Source of the DNA: Propionivibrio hellwigii
GTDB taxonomy: Bacteria; Pseudomonadota; Gammaproteobacteria; Burkholderiales; Rhodocyclaceae
DNA length: 64,000 bases
Reading direction: 5' to 3'
Assembly (NCBI RefSeq): GCF_041770905.1
Contig: NZ_JBEUWX010000002.1
Coordinates: forward strand, 186,001-250,000
Shown: piece by piece, positions 43,184 through 52,000 of the stretch
Position numbering within the stretch: the first letter of the stretch is position 1
Layout: every line of letters begins with the position of its first letter
Notes under the pieces: model-generated
What the model saw: only the letters and a program-made list of their open reading frames with translations
What the model was told of the DNA's origin: nothing
Database searches by the model: none
Made by a program: the position numbers and the translations under genes

Positions 43184-43418
43184 TTTTGGATACCTCTCTT
43201 AAGTTGGATACTGCAATAAGATTATGATTAGACGCCCCTTTGTATACCAAGCATCCCAATAAAATTCAAGCAGACTACTGCTGTGCGAATTTTTGAAACC
43301 TTTTTGAAACCTATATGTACGAAGGTTTTTCCCCATTTGGCTGTGCTGAAATTGCGTTTTAATTTTGTGGAAGTTTCTCTTGCAGACGGCCTTTTTCATC
43401 TTTGAGGTTCGCGTATTC
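43184..43418. other. AT-rich upstream region of the insert
   Basis: This 235-bp stretch probably holds the promoter of the two lipoprotein genes. GCAGACGGCCTTTTT at 43382-43396 resembles one arm of a DUS terminator. Confidence 0.5.
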
Positions 43419-43522
43419 TGCTGGAGGAGCAATTTGGCGATTTGAAGCAGCATTTGCGGTGCTATCGGGCTAAAAATGAGCGTAAGTTACGGTTTATAAA
43501 AAATTATTTCAGCAAGAAATGA
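43419..43522 (+). pseudogene. Second C-terminal transposase remnant
   Basis: The frame LLEEQFGDLKQHLRCYRA then KLRFIKNYFSKK plus stop closely matches the remnant at 41148-41263 (about 75 percent identical by eye), in the same orientation. It lies between the Neisseria-like insert and mutS. No transposase body is present. Confidence 0.6.
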
Positions 43523-43543
43523 AGGGGGCATGAAATTTGCCTA

Positions 43544-46171
43544 TTACGCCAGTTTTTTCAGTTCGTAGAGCAGGTCGAGCGCTTGCCGGGGGGTGAGGCT
43601 GTCCGGGTCGAGAGTGCGTAAACGAAGCAGGGCGGGCGGCGGCGAAGGCGGGGGCGGCGGTAATTCTACGGCGGCGGGCGGCGCGTGTTCGGGCAAGGCG
43701 GCGAATAGGTCAGGTTGCAGCGGGTTGATCGCAGTGCGTTGTTCAAATTCGCGCAATTGCTGTTTCGCCGCTTTGACGACCGGCGCGGGAATGCCGGCCA
43801 GCGCGGCGACCTGGATGCCGTAGCTTTGGCTGGCGGGGCCTTCTTCGACGGCGTGCAGGAAGACGATTTTGTCGCCGTGTTCGATGGCGCCGAGGTGGAC
43901 ATTGGCCAGTTCCGGGTATTCGCCGGCGAGCAGCGTCAGCTCGAAATAGTGTGTGGCGAATAGCGTCAGCGCGCGGTTTTTTTCGATGAGATGCCGGCAG
44001 ATGGCAAAGGCCAGCGCCATGCCGTCGAAGGTCGAGGTGCCGCGCCCGACTTCGTCCATCAGCACCAGGCTGTTGGCGGTGGCGTGATGCAGGATGGCCG
44101 CCGATTCGGTCATTTCGACCATGAAGGTCGAGCGGCCGGAGGCGAGGTCGTCGGCGGCGCCGATACGGGTAAAAATCTGGTCGAGCGGGCCGATGACGGC
44201 GCGCCGGGCGGGCACGAAGCTGCCGATGTGCGCCATCAGCGCGATCAGCGCGGTTTGCCGCATGTAGGTCGATTTGCCGCCCATGTTGGGGCCGGTGATG
44301 AGCAGCAGGCGGCGAGCGTCGGTCAGGTGCGTGTCGTTGGCGATGAAGGTTTCGCCGCCGGGCAGCTCGTTTTCGACGACCGGGTGGCGTCCGCCTTCGA
44401 TGTGCAGCCCCGGCTCGGATGAGAATTCCGGGCGGCAGTAATCGTAGGTGTGCGCGGTTTCGGCCAGCGCGGCAAGCAGGTCGAGGTGGGCAACGGCACG
44501 GGCGATACTCTGCAGGCGCGGCAGGTCGGCCTGCAGGGTGGTCAGGATCGCTTCGTAGAGCTGCTTTTCGCGCGCGAGCGCGCGTTCCTGCGCCGACAGG
44601 GCTTTGTCCTCGAACGCCTTGAGTTCCGGCGTGATGTAGCGCTCGGCATTTTTCAGCGTCTGGCGGCGGCGGTAATCGTCCGGCACCTTGCCGGCGTTGG
44701 CGTGCGTAATTTCGATGTAGAAGCCATGCACGCGGTTGTATTCGACCTTGAGGTTGGCGATGCCGGTGCGTTCGCGTTCGCGCGTTTCCAGTTCGATGAG
44801 GTAGGCGCCGCAGTGGTCGTTGATCCCGCGCAGTTCGTCCAGCTCGGCGTCGTAACCGCCGGCGATGACGCCGCCGTCCCGCAGCAGTGCCGCCGGTTCC
44901 GGGCAAATGGCGCGGGCAAGCAGGTCGGCCGCGCTCTCCGGCGTTTGCAGTTCGCCATGCAGCGTTTGCAGCAATGGGGCGGCGCGTGCGCTTTCGGCGG
45001 CCAGCGGCGCGCGCAGTTCGGCAAGCCGGCGCAGGCTGTCGCGCAGGCCGGCAAGGTCGCGCGGGCGGGCGCTCATCAGCGCGATGCGTCCGGCGATGCG
45101 TTCAATGTCGGCAAAGCCGCGCAAGGTGCGGCGGATGTCGCGTGCGGCCTGGCCGCCTGCGTCAAGCAGCGCGGCAATAGCCGTATGGCGTGCGGCGGGG
45201 GTCGCCGGGTCGCGCAGCGGGTGGTGCAGGGCGTGGCGCAGCGCGCGCGAGCCCATCGAGGTGACGCAGGCATCGAGCAGGCTAAAGAGCGTTGGCGATG
45301 CCTGGCCGCGCAGGGTTTCCGTCAGTTCCAGATTGCGCCGCGTTGCCGCGTCGAGGCCGAGAAAGGCGCTGTCGCGTTCGACGCTCAGCGAGAGGACGTG
45401 CGGCAGGGCGCGCGCCTGCGTCGTCCGGGCGTAGCGCAGCAGGGCGCCGGCGGCGGCGATGGCCGGGCGTAAACCGTCTGCGCCGAAGCCGGCGAGCGAG
45501 GCGGTTTTGAAATGCGCGCATAGGTCGCGCGTGGCCGCTTCGCTGTCGAAATGCCAGTCAGGCTGCCGGGTGAGGGCAATGGCTGCAGCCGGTGCGGAGA
45601 GCGCTTGCAGCAAGGCCGGTTCTTGCTGGCTTTCCGGGACGATGATTTCAGCCGGCTGGATACGTTCGAGGCTTGCCGCCAGCGCATCGGGCGCTATTTC
45701 GCTGACCTGAAATTCGCCGCTAGCCAGATTCAGCCAGGCCAGGCCGACGCGTTGGCGGTTCGTGCTGACAGCCATCAGCAGGGCGTCGCGCTTGTCGTCG
45801 AGCAGGGCGGCGTCGGTCAGCGTGCCGGGCGTGACGATGCGCGTGACGGCGCGTTCGACCGGCCCCTTGCTGGTGGCCGGATCGCCAATCTGGTCGCAAA
45901 TGACGACCGATTCACCGAGCCGGACGAGACGGGCCAGGTATTGCTCAAGCGCGTGGTAGGGCACGCCGGCCATCTTGATCGGCGCGCCGGCGCTTTGGCC
46001 GCGCGTGGTCAGCGTGATATCGAGCAGGTGGGCGGCTTTTTCGGCATCTTCGTAGAACAGTTCATAGAAGTCGCCCATCCGGTAGAGCAGCAACAGGTCG
46101 GGATACTGCGCCTTGATGCCGAGATACTGGCGCATCATCGGCGTGTGCGAGGAAAGCTTGTCTTTGCTCAT
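43544..46171 (-). CDS. mutS: DNA mismatch repair protein MutS
   Basis: The 875-residue protein recognises mismatches and starts MutL-dependent repair. The mismatch-probing Phe is in MGDFYELFYEDA. The ATPase domain has Walker A GPNMGGKST, Walker B LVLMDEVGRGTSTFDG, and helix-turn-helix ends near LREFEQRTAINPLQPD. A Pro-rich stretch (LPPPPPSPPPAL) lies near the C-terminus before the tetramerisation helices. All domains are intact, so the strain is not expected to be a mutS mutator. Confidence 0.97.
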   Translation of the reverse strand: MSKDKLSSHTPMMRQYLGIKAQYPDLLLLYRMGDFYELFYEDAEKAAHLLDITLTTRGQSAGAPIKMAGVPYHALEQYLARLVRLGESVVICDQIGDPATSKGPVERAVTRIVTPGTLTDAALLDDKRDALLMAVSTNRQRVGLAWLNLASGEFQVSEIAPDALAASLERIQPAEIIVPESQQEPALLQALSAPAAAIALTRQPDWHFDSEAATRDLCAHFKTASLAGFGADGLRPAIAAAGALLRYARTTQARALPHVLSLSVERDSAFLGLDAATRRNLELTETLRGQASPTLFSLLDACVTSMGSRALRHALHHPLRDPATPAARHTAIAALLDAGGQAARDIRRTLRGFADIERIAGRIALMSARPRDLAGLRDSLRRLAELRAPLAAESARAAPLLQTLHGELQTPESAADLLARAICPEPAALLRDGGVIAGGYDAELDELRGINDHCGAYLIELETRERERTGIANLKVEYNRVHGFYIEITHANAGKVPDDYRRRQTLKNAERYITPELKAFEDKALSAQERALAREKQLYEAILTTLQADLPRLQSIARAVAHLDLLAALAETAHTYDYCRPEFSSEPGLHIEGGRHPVVENELPGGETFIANDTHLTDARRLLLITGPNMGGKSTYMRQTALIALMAHIGSFVPARRAVIGPLDQIFTRIGAADDLASGRSTFMVEMTESAAILHHATANSLVLMDEVGRGTSTFDGMALAFAICRHLIEKNRALTLFATHYFELTLLAGEYPELANVHLGAIEHGDKIVFLHAVEEGPASQSYGIQVAALAGIPAPVVKAAKQQLREFEQRTAINPLQPDLFAALPEHAPPAAVELPPPPPSPPPALLRLRTLDPDSLTPRQALDLLYELKKLA

Positions 46172-46198
46172 GCCTCGGCGTGTTTGGATAACCGGGGC

Positions 46199-46642
46199 TT
46201 AGGGTGCGGGACGGAATTGGAGTTCGATGCCGTCGCCGCTGATGGTGAGCCGGTCGCTTTCGTGTTTAAGGGTTTTAACGACGCTGATCGCATCCAGGTA
46301 GTCTCTTTCGAGACGCATGGTTTCCGCCGGGCCGGCCATCAGGGTAGTCGTTGGTGGTTCGGTGTGTTCGATGCGGCCGTCGTGGATTTTTACCGGCACG
46401 CGGTAGTGGTTGATGGCGGAAACGCCCGTGAAGGCATCTTTTTCCTGGATGAGGGTGATTTTGCCGTCTTGGGTATTCAGGGGCTTGCCTTTTACCTTGC
46501 CGGCAACGAGTATCCATTTACTGCCGCTGTGTGCGCTGTTGCCGCTGTTATCTGTGGTTTGCGACGCACCGGATACGCCGGCCTGGCAGGCGGCGAGCAA
46601 GAGTGCGGTCATGAGGCTGGCAATTTTGGGCATTTTTTCCAT
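46199..46642 (-). CDS. META-domain (HslJ-like) lipoprotein
   Basis: The 147-residue lipoprotein has the lipobox LLAAC (Cys about 19) and one META domain: SKWILVAGKVKGKPL, ITLIQEKDAFTGVSAINHYR, DGRIEHTEPPTTTLMAGP and a final ISGDGIELQF. META proteins are small beta-barrel envelope proteins tied to stress or novobiocin resistance in HslJ. The family's usual MAC triplet reads MAG. GAGAGA precedes ATG 46642; ATG 46633 is also possible. It lies 27 bp after mutS in the same direction of reading, upstream. Confidence 0.8.
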   Translation of the reverse strand: MEKMPKIASLMTALLLAACQAGVSGASQTTDNSGNSAHSGSKWILVAGKVKGKPLNTQDGKITLIQEKDAFTGVSAINHYRVPVKIHDGRIEHTEPPTTTLMAGPAETMRLERDYLDAISVVKTLKHESDRLTISGDGIELQFRPAP

Positions 46643-46980
46643 GGCGTTTCTCTCTGGTCATTATGTGGTTTTCGTGATAGCCATTATAAAGCAGCCTTTT
46701 TCCATTCCGGACTGGAAGCGTTCGGATGAAAGCCAGGAGGTTTCTGGCAGGGCCAACTCGCCACGCGCGCAGTAGATAAGCCCTGCCAAGGATCACCGCC
46801 ATGTGCTGTGGCCGGCGATGGCCGGTGGGATGCGTTCATCAGAAACGCGGCCGCCTGGCTGACACTCCGGCACATCTCGCCCGGCCGATAGCTCATGGCG
46901 CATAACATGCGCCGTATCTGATCCGGTGAAATCAATACTTCACTGTTTTGTGATATCGCCGGTACGTCAGTGATGTCTTA
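46643..46980. other. Intergenic region, no gene recognised
   Basis: The 338 bases between the META-domain gene and the tRNA-Leu(UAA) 3' end show no plausible frame and no repeat of the local families. Confidence 0.4.
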
Positions 46981-47305
46981 TGGTGCCCGGGACGGGGGTC
47001 GAACCCGTATAGCCTTGCGGCCGAGGGATTTTCTTCACACTTCGGCTTTCGCCGCCGGCCGTGTAACCACAACCGTTCGTGCGCTGGACTATGCCTTCGC
47101 CGTAGCGCAATGCGCGACAGGCGCCCCCCGTCTAGTCTCTACACCTTCCCATTGCTGGGCTTGGCTCGGCGTTGCCGCGGTGGTTGCATCATTGCCGATG
47201 CCCCACCAGGGGGTTCGCCGAATTTGAGGGGATTCACGCGGGCGCTTTCGCTTCCCGGTGCTCAATTTTCAAGTCCCTTGTGTCTACCAATTTCACCACC
47301 CGGGC
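46981..47305 (-). tRNA. tRNA-Leu (UAA), interrupted by a group I intron
   Basis: The 5' exon is 47305-47271 and the 3' exon 47032-46981 (CCA encoded). Joined, they give an 87-base leucine tRNA: acceptor arms GCCCGGG / CCCGGGC, anticodon arm AGGGA-CTTAAAA-TCCCT with anticodon TAA, a long variable arm (CGGCCGCAAGGCTAT) and TTCGACC T-loop. The exons resemble E. coli tRNA-Leu(UAA). The intron separates U34 from A35, as in cyanobacteria and plastids. It is the only TAA-reading leucine tRNA in the window; if it is the sole genomic copy, splicing is essential. Confidence 0.93.
47033..47270 (-). ncRNA. Group I self-splicing intron (IC3-like), 238 nt
   Basis: Read leftward, the intron begins GAAAATTGAGC, whose GAG can pair with the exon end CTT to give the required U.G splice-site pair (P1), and it ends in G. 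The four conserved core elements occur in order: P as AAATTCGGCGAACC (47223-47210), Q as GGCAACGCCGAGCCAAGC (47176-47159), R as GGTGTAGAGACTAGACGG (47145-47128) and S as GAAGGCATAGTCCAG (47098-47084). R and S can form P7. These blocks match what I remember of the Azoarcus tRNA-Ile intron almost letter for letter. There is no open frame for a homing endonuclease. Confidence 0.93.
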
Positions 47306-47318
47306 GGTGAGGCGAGCC

Positions 47319-47347
47319 ATTTTACCGGAGCGCTGCGCTTGCGTAAA
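47319..47347 (-). promoter_or_regulatory. Promoter for tRNA-Leu (UAA)
   Basis: Read leftward, TTTACG (47347-47342), a 17-bp spacer and TAAAAT (47324-47319) lie 13 bases before the mature 5' end, giving a very short 5' leader. The -35 box is next to the RTX remnant. Confidence 0.6.
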
Positions 47348-47349
47348 AT

Positions 47350-47477
47350 CGCTGGTATCGACCGCGGGTGCCGACACATTGAATGGCGGCGCGGGGAACG
47401 ACACCTATGAATTTAACGGCGCTTTCGGCCCATATGTCAGCGCCAATTATCCTTACTTTTACAAAGAGGCCGCTTAA
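47350..47477 (+). pseudogene. C-terminal remnant of an RTX-type secreted protein
   Basis: The frame includes one calcium-binding nonapeptide unit, GADTLNGGAGNDTYEF, and ends FGPYVSANYPYFYKEAA plus stop. RTX units (GGxGxDxx) normally occur in long arrays in type I-secreted toxins, proteases and lipases; only the last one is left. The frame begins right behind the tRNA promoter and has no start of its own. Its TAA is followed at once by the ATG of the next gene. Confidence 0.6.
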
Positions 47478-48038
47478 ATGGCCGCACTGCTTATTTTCTT
47501 TCTGGCCTGGCTGTATTACCGCGTCGTCCGGAAAGTGCTTAAACGGGTTAAACCCTATTGGGGCAAAGCGCTAGTGATCGTGATTGCCCTGTTGATTCCC
47601 ACGGCCGATGCGATGTATGGCCGCCACAAACTCAAACGGCTTTGCGCGCAGGAGGGCGGGCTGCACATCTATCGGGTTGTAGAAGGGGTGAAAGGCTTTG
47701 AAAGCCCGAGTATTCGGCCAGATAAAGGCTGGTTAGGCATCGGGAAATATCAGTTTATGGAAGGTGAAGATTCTCCTGGAAAGTATTCACGCCTTAGCCT
47801 GCGCCCTGACGGAACGTACTTGCGCGAGGTCGACATTACACCAATGAGTGAATACGCTTATAAATACAAACCTGGGAATCTTAAAGATATTTATTTACGT
47901 GACGAAAAGCTTATTTATGTTCGGGCAACCGGCGAAGTACTTGGGCGTTACGTCAATATCTCCTATGCTGGCGGCTGGCTGGAAAGGGCTATTAATGGCC
48001 TGTATGCCGCGCGTGGAAATTCTGGGGTGTGTGAATAA
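47478..48038 (+). CDS. Small membrane protein, possible immunity protein of an RTX toxin
   Basis: The 186-residue product has two hydrophobic segments (about 3-15 and 30-47), then a domain starting RLCAQEGGLHIYRVVEG and containing GRYVNISYAGGWL near residue 160. It is a distant homologue of the protein encoded at 29142 (shared CxxEGGLxIY and RYxxxSYxGG). Its ATG directly follows the stop of an RTX remnant, the arrangement expected for a toxin-immunity pair. I do not know a named family; the immunity role is inferred from context only. Confidence 0.7.
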   Translation: MAALLIFFLAWLYYRVVRKVLKRVKPYWGKALVIVIALLIPTADAMYGRHKLKRLCAQEGGLHIYRVVEGVKGFESPSIRPDKGWLGIGKYQFMEGEDSPGKYSRLSLRPDGTYLREVDITPMSEYAYKYKPGNLKDIYLRDEKLIYVRATGEVLGRYVNISYAGGWLERAINGLYAARGNSGVCE

Positions 48039-48112
48039 CCCTCGCTTCGTAGGCAAGAATTTATTATGAAAGTTCTTAAACCCGCTTCAGCTTCTGCACA
48101 GGAGAAAACATC

Positions 48113-48232
48113 ATGAGCGTCGATATGAAAAAAGTCATGGATTATGCTTGGATGTCGCAGGCTGCTTATCTTGATCTTAGTCAGGTTGTAAATAAGGATA
48201 AGTTGTTTAAAAATCTCCAAGAAATCTCTTAA
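48113..48232 (+). pseudogene. Truncated N-terminus of a secreted lipase-like protein
   Basis: The 39-codon frame starts MSVDMKKVMDYAWMSQAAYL and stops at TAA 48230. AGGAG precedes the ATG. The beginning (helical, with SQAAYLDLS) is like the N-terminus of lipase-fold or RTX-linked proteins I recall, but the rest is missing. Like the frame at 29747, it follows a small membrane-protein gene, so it is probably the start of a deleted second toxin. Confidence 0.45.
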
Positions 48233-48287
48233 TGAACATACAAAGTCGTTTTCTGTCTTCCTCTTTTTTGTTTGCCGCTATTTGCCA

Positions 48288-48755
48288 ATGATCGTATTTG
48301 ATTTGACCTGCGGCCTGGGGCATACGTTTGAAGGCTGGTTCCAGTCCATGGAAGTGTTTGAGGCGCAGCTTGCGCAGGACATGATCGCCTGTCCTCATTG
48401 CGGTTCGATGCAAATTCGTCGGGTGCCGTCAGCCATCCGTTTTTCCAGAAAAGATTCGGGCGCGGATGCCGGACACGCGGCAGTTCGCGGCGCAGCCGGT
48501 ACGCCGCTGTCCGGCAGCGTGACGGTGACGCCCGAAACCATGATGTCGCTATTCCGGCAGATGGTTTCCTCGATCATCGCCAACACGGAAGACGTCGGCA
48601 GCGCATTTGCCGAGGAAGCGCGCCGCATCCATTATCTCGAAGCGCCGGAGCGGCCGATCCGCGGCGAAGCCAGCCTGGAAGAGTATGAAAACCTGCAAGA
48701 TGAAGGCATTGAAGTCATGCTGCTACCGCTGTTAAAGAAAGAGAAAGCACATTAG
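48288..48755 (+). CDS. DUF1178 family protein
   Basis: The 155-residue protein begins MIVFDLTCGLGHTFEGWFQS, the typical DUF1178 start, with Cys8 and the later ACPHCGS making a likely zinc site. A Ser/Ala-rich middle is followed by an acidic helical end (RPIRGEASLEEYENLQDEGI). I use ATG 48288; TTG 48282 is in frame but unneeded. The function of the family is unknown. Confidence 0.88.
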   Translation: MIVFDLTCGLGHTFEGWFQSMEVFEAQLAQDMIACPHCGSMQIRRVPSAIRFSRKDSGADAGHAAVRGAAGTPLSGSVTVTPETMMSLFRQMVSSIIANTEDVGSAFAEEARRIHYLEAPERPIRGEASLEEYENLQDEGIEVMLLPLLKKEKAH

Positions 48756-49071
48756 GGGCATCGTGCGCGTCATATCGACATACATCCTAAGTGGGGATGA
48801 CGGCGTGGCGGAGTGACTGAGGCTTCGTGCAGCGCCGGGGCGTCATGCGAAATCATGCGAAAAATGCTTCCTCTTTCCGGTATTTTGACAAGGATCAATG
48901 CGCGCAGTCTGACGTTGCCTGACCGGCTGCATTTTCCGCATACGGCTCATCCTCTGTTAGCGGGTCGATATTTCCGCGCCTGCCGGGTAGGACGGCATCG
49001 ATTGTGATAAATTCCTCAACGGAGGATTGTTGAACGATCGCCCGATAAGTACTGAAAACAGAGAGAATGTC
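48756..49071. other. Intergenic region, no gene recognised
   Basis: The 316 bases precede the DUF748 gene. GAGAGAATGTC directly before ATG 49072 is its ribosome site. I found no repeats of the local families. Confidence 0.4.
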
Positions 49072-52000
49072 ATGGATGAGCAACCCCGCAGGCAAACCCT
49101 AATGTCTTCGCTGGTCAACGCGTACCGTACCCGCCGGCTGCTGCGCTATTCCGTCTGGCTCGTCATTCTGGTTGCCGTTTTTGCATTGCTGGGTTTCTTT
49201 GTGCTGCCGCCGGTCGCCAAATCCGTGGCGATTAGCCAGGCAAGCAAGGCACTGCATCGTCCGGTGGCGATCGAGGATATCCGCGTCAATCCGTTTGCCA
49301 TGACGCTCGATGTCGACGGGCTGTCGATCAAAGAGCGCGAAGGCGAGGAGGTTTTTGTCGGTTTCGATCATTTCCATGCCGATCTCGACGCCGCCTCATT
49401 GTTCAAGGGCGGCATCGTGTTCAGCGAGATTCAACTGGTCAATCCCCAGGCGCGCATCGTGCGGCTGAAAGGCGGCCGCTTCAATTTCTCCGATCTGGTC
49501 GATGAGTTCGCCAATAAACCAAAGACGGAAGAAGAACAGGATTCCAAATTCAATTTTTCACTGAACAATATCCAGATCAGCGGCGGTAAATTGGTATTCG
49601 ACGATCGCGTCGTTGGCGAGAAACATGAAGCGGTCGATATCACGCTGGCGCTGCCCTTTGTCTCGAACATGGAATATGCCGTGCAGACTTTCGTCGAACC
49701 GGCATTTTCCGCCGTCGTCAATGGCGCAGCCCTACAGGCCAAGGGCAAGAGCAAACCGTTTACCGAGTCGATGGATAGCGAGCTGGTGCTCGATCTGTCG
49801 GGCGTCAAGGTGCCGGGTTACCTGGTGTATTCGCCGGTCAAGCCGCCGGTGCGGCTGGCTTCGGGGACGCTGGATACGGCGTTGAGCATCGTGTTCCACA
49901 ATGGTCAGAAAGCCTCGCTCCAGGTTTCCGGAACGGCGTCACTGAAGAATTTTGATATTCGGGAAAATGACGGTGGCGCACTGGCCAAGTTCAAGAAACT
50001 CGATATTGCGCTGGGCAAATCGGACGTACTGGCGCAGAACTTCGTCGTTGACCGCATCGCGCTCGATGCGCCCGAAGTCAACGTTCGTATCGATCCGCAG
50101 GGCAGGCTCAATCTGACAACCTTGCAGGCCGCCTCGTCAACGCCGTCGCAAAAGGCGGTGCAGGCGACAGAGAAACCCACGAAAAAACTGCCGGCGAAGA
50201 AGCCGCGGCGCCAGGCCAAGCAACGTGCCATGAAGGGCAAGGCTGCCGCCGCCCGCCAGACCCCAACGGCAGCGCCACAAACGGCGGAAATACCGGCGCA
50301 GGCGGATGCGGCATCTGCTCAGACTCGCACGGAAGCGCCGTCTGACGCGGATTCCGGCACCGGACAGCCAGCGGGCGTCGCAGCCACCGCGCCGCGTGAG
50401 GCCGGTGCGGAAGCGGCAGCCGGAGGTACGGCGAATGCCGATCCGGCGACGGCATCGACGACAGACAGCACGAGTCAAACGGCATCCAGCGAAGCGTCGC
50501 GCAAAGCCTCCACACCGGCACAGACGCTCGTCTGGTCGCTCGGTGAGCTGGATATGACCAACGGTCTCGTGCACGTGCTCGACGAATCGCGCGGAACGCC
50601 GATCAAGACGCAGATTGGGGATTTCGACCTGAACCTGAAACATCTGGATAGCAAGGGGGCCGAGCCTTCCGAGCTGAAAACATTTTTCCGGCTCAACGGT
50701 GCGGGCGAGATCGTCGTGCATGGCAAGGTCGAACCGTTCAATTCGGCGGCCGACCTCAACCTGATCATCAAATCGCTCGATCTGCTGCCCTTACAGCCGT
50801 ATTTCGACAGCCAGCTCAATATCGCGCTGACGCGCGGACAGCTGACCGCTGATGGCACTCTGCAAGTGCGGCAAACGGCAAACAAGCAGGCAGCGGCCGG
50901 TAAAGCCGGTGGCAGTGCGCTGGAAGGCAAGTTTGCCGGGCAGGCGACGCTGGGTAATCTGCGTGCCGTGGATAAGATAAGTTCTCAGGATTTCCTGCGC
51001 TGGAAGTCGCTCTACTTCGGCAAGGTCGACGTGAATTTCAAACCCTTGTCCATCACTGTCGGCGAAATCGCCCTGTCCGACTTCTTCGCGCGCGTGATTG
51101 TCAGCCCGGAAGGACGCTTGAATCTGACGCAGATCGTCCGTCAGGACGGCGTTGCGGCTTCGCCTGTTCCGTCGCCGGAAGTGGCTGCTGCGCAGGCGGA
51201 TGCGGCGGCGAATGCCAACAAGGTCGAAAATAAAGGGGAAGGCGAGGCCAGCGCGCCCGTCCCGGCCAAGTCAGCCAATGCCGCGCCGCTGCCGCCCATC
51301 CGTATCGACAAAATCACCTTGCAGGGCGGCAACGTGCGCTTTACCGATAATTTTGTCAAACCGAACTACACGGCCAATCTGAAAAAAGTCGGCGGTAATG
51401 TGACCCAGCTGTCGTCCACACCGGGAACGATCGCCAGTCTTGAATTGCGCGGCAGCTACAACAACATTGCGCCGCTGACGATCAGCGCCAAGATCAATCC
51501 GCTGCTGGCCAAGCCGTATCTCGACCTGCAGGCCGAGGTCAAGGGCGTCGAGCTGACTTCGCTGTCCACCTATGCCGCCAAATACGCGGGTTACGCCATC
51601 GAGAAAGGCAAGCTGTCGCTGACGGTCAATTACAAGATCGAAAACGACGAGCTTCAGGCGCAGAACCGCGTTTTCATCGACCAGCTAACCTTTGGTGACA
51701 CGCGCTCCGACAGTCCCGACGCGACCAGCCTGCCGGTCAAGCTTGCCGTGTCACTGCTGAAAAACCGCAAGGGCGAAATTGATCTCGACCTGCCGATTTC
51801 CGGTACGCTTAGCGACCCGGAATTCAGTGTGGGCGGTCTCGTCGTCAAGGTCATTGTCAATCTGCTAACCAAGGCAGTGACGTCCCCCTTCGCGCTGCTG
51901 GGATCGCTGTTTGACGGCGGCGAAGAGATGTCGATGGTGGCATTTGATCCGGGGCGCGCGAATATCAGCGAAACGATGCAAAAGCGTCTGGAAAATCTTG

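Noticed and set aside
46981..47305. A broken tRNA-Leu interrupted by a random insertion
   Set aside because: The insert has group I core elements, correct splice-site bases and joins to a perfect tRNA, which a random insertion would not.
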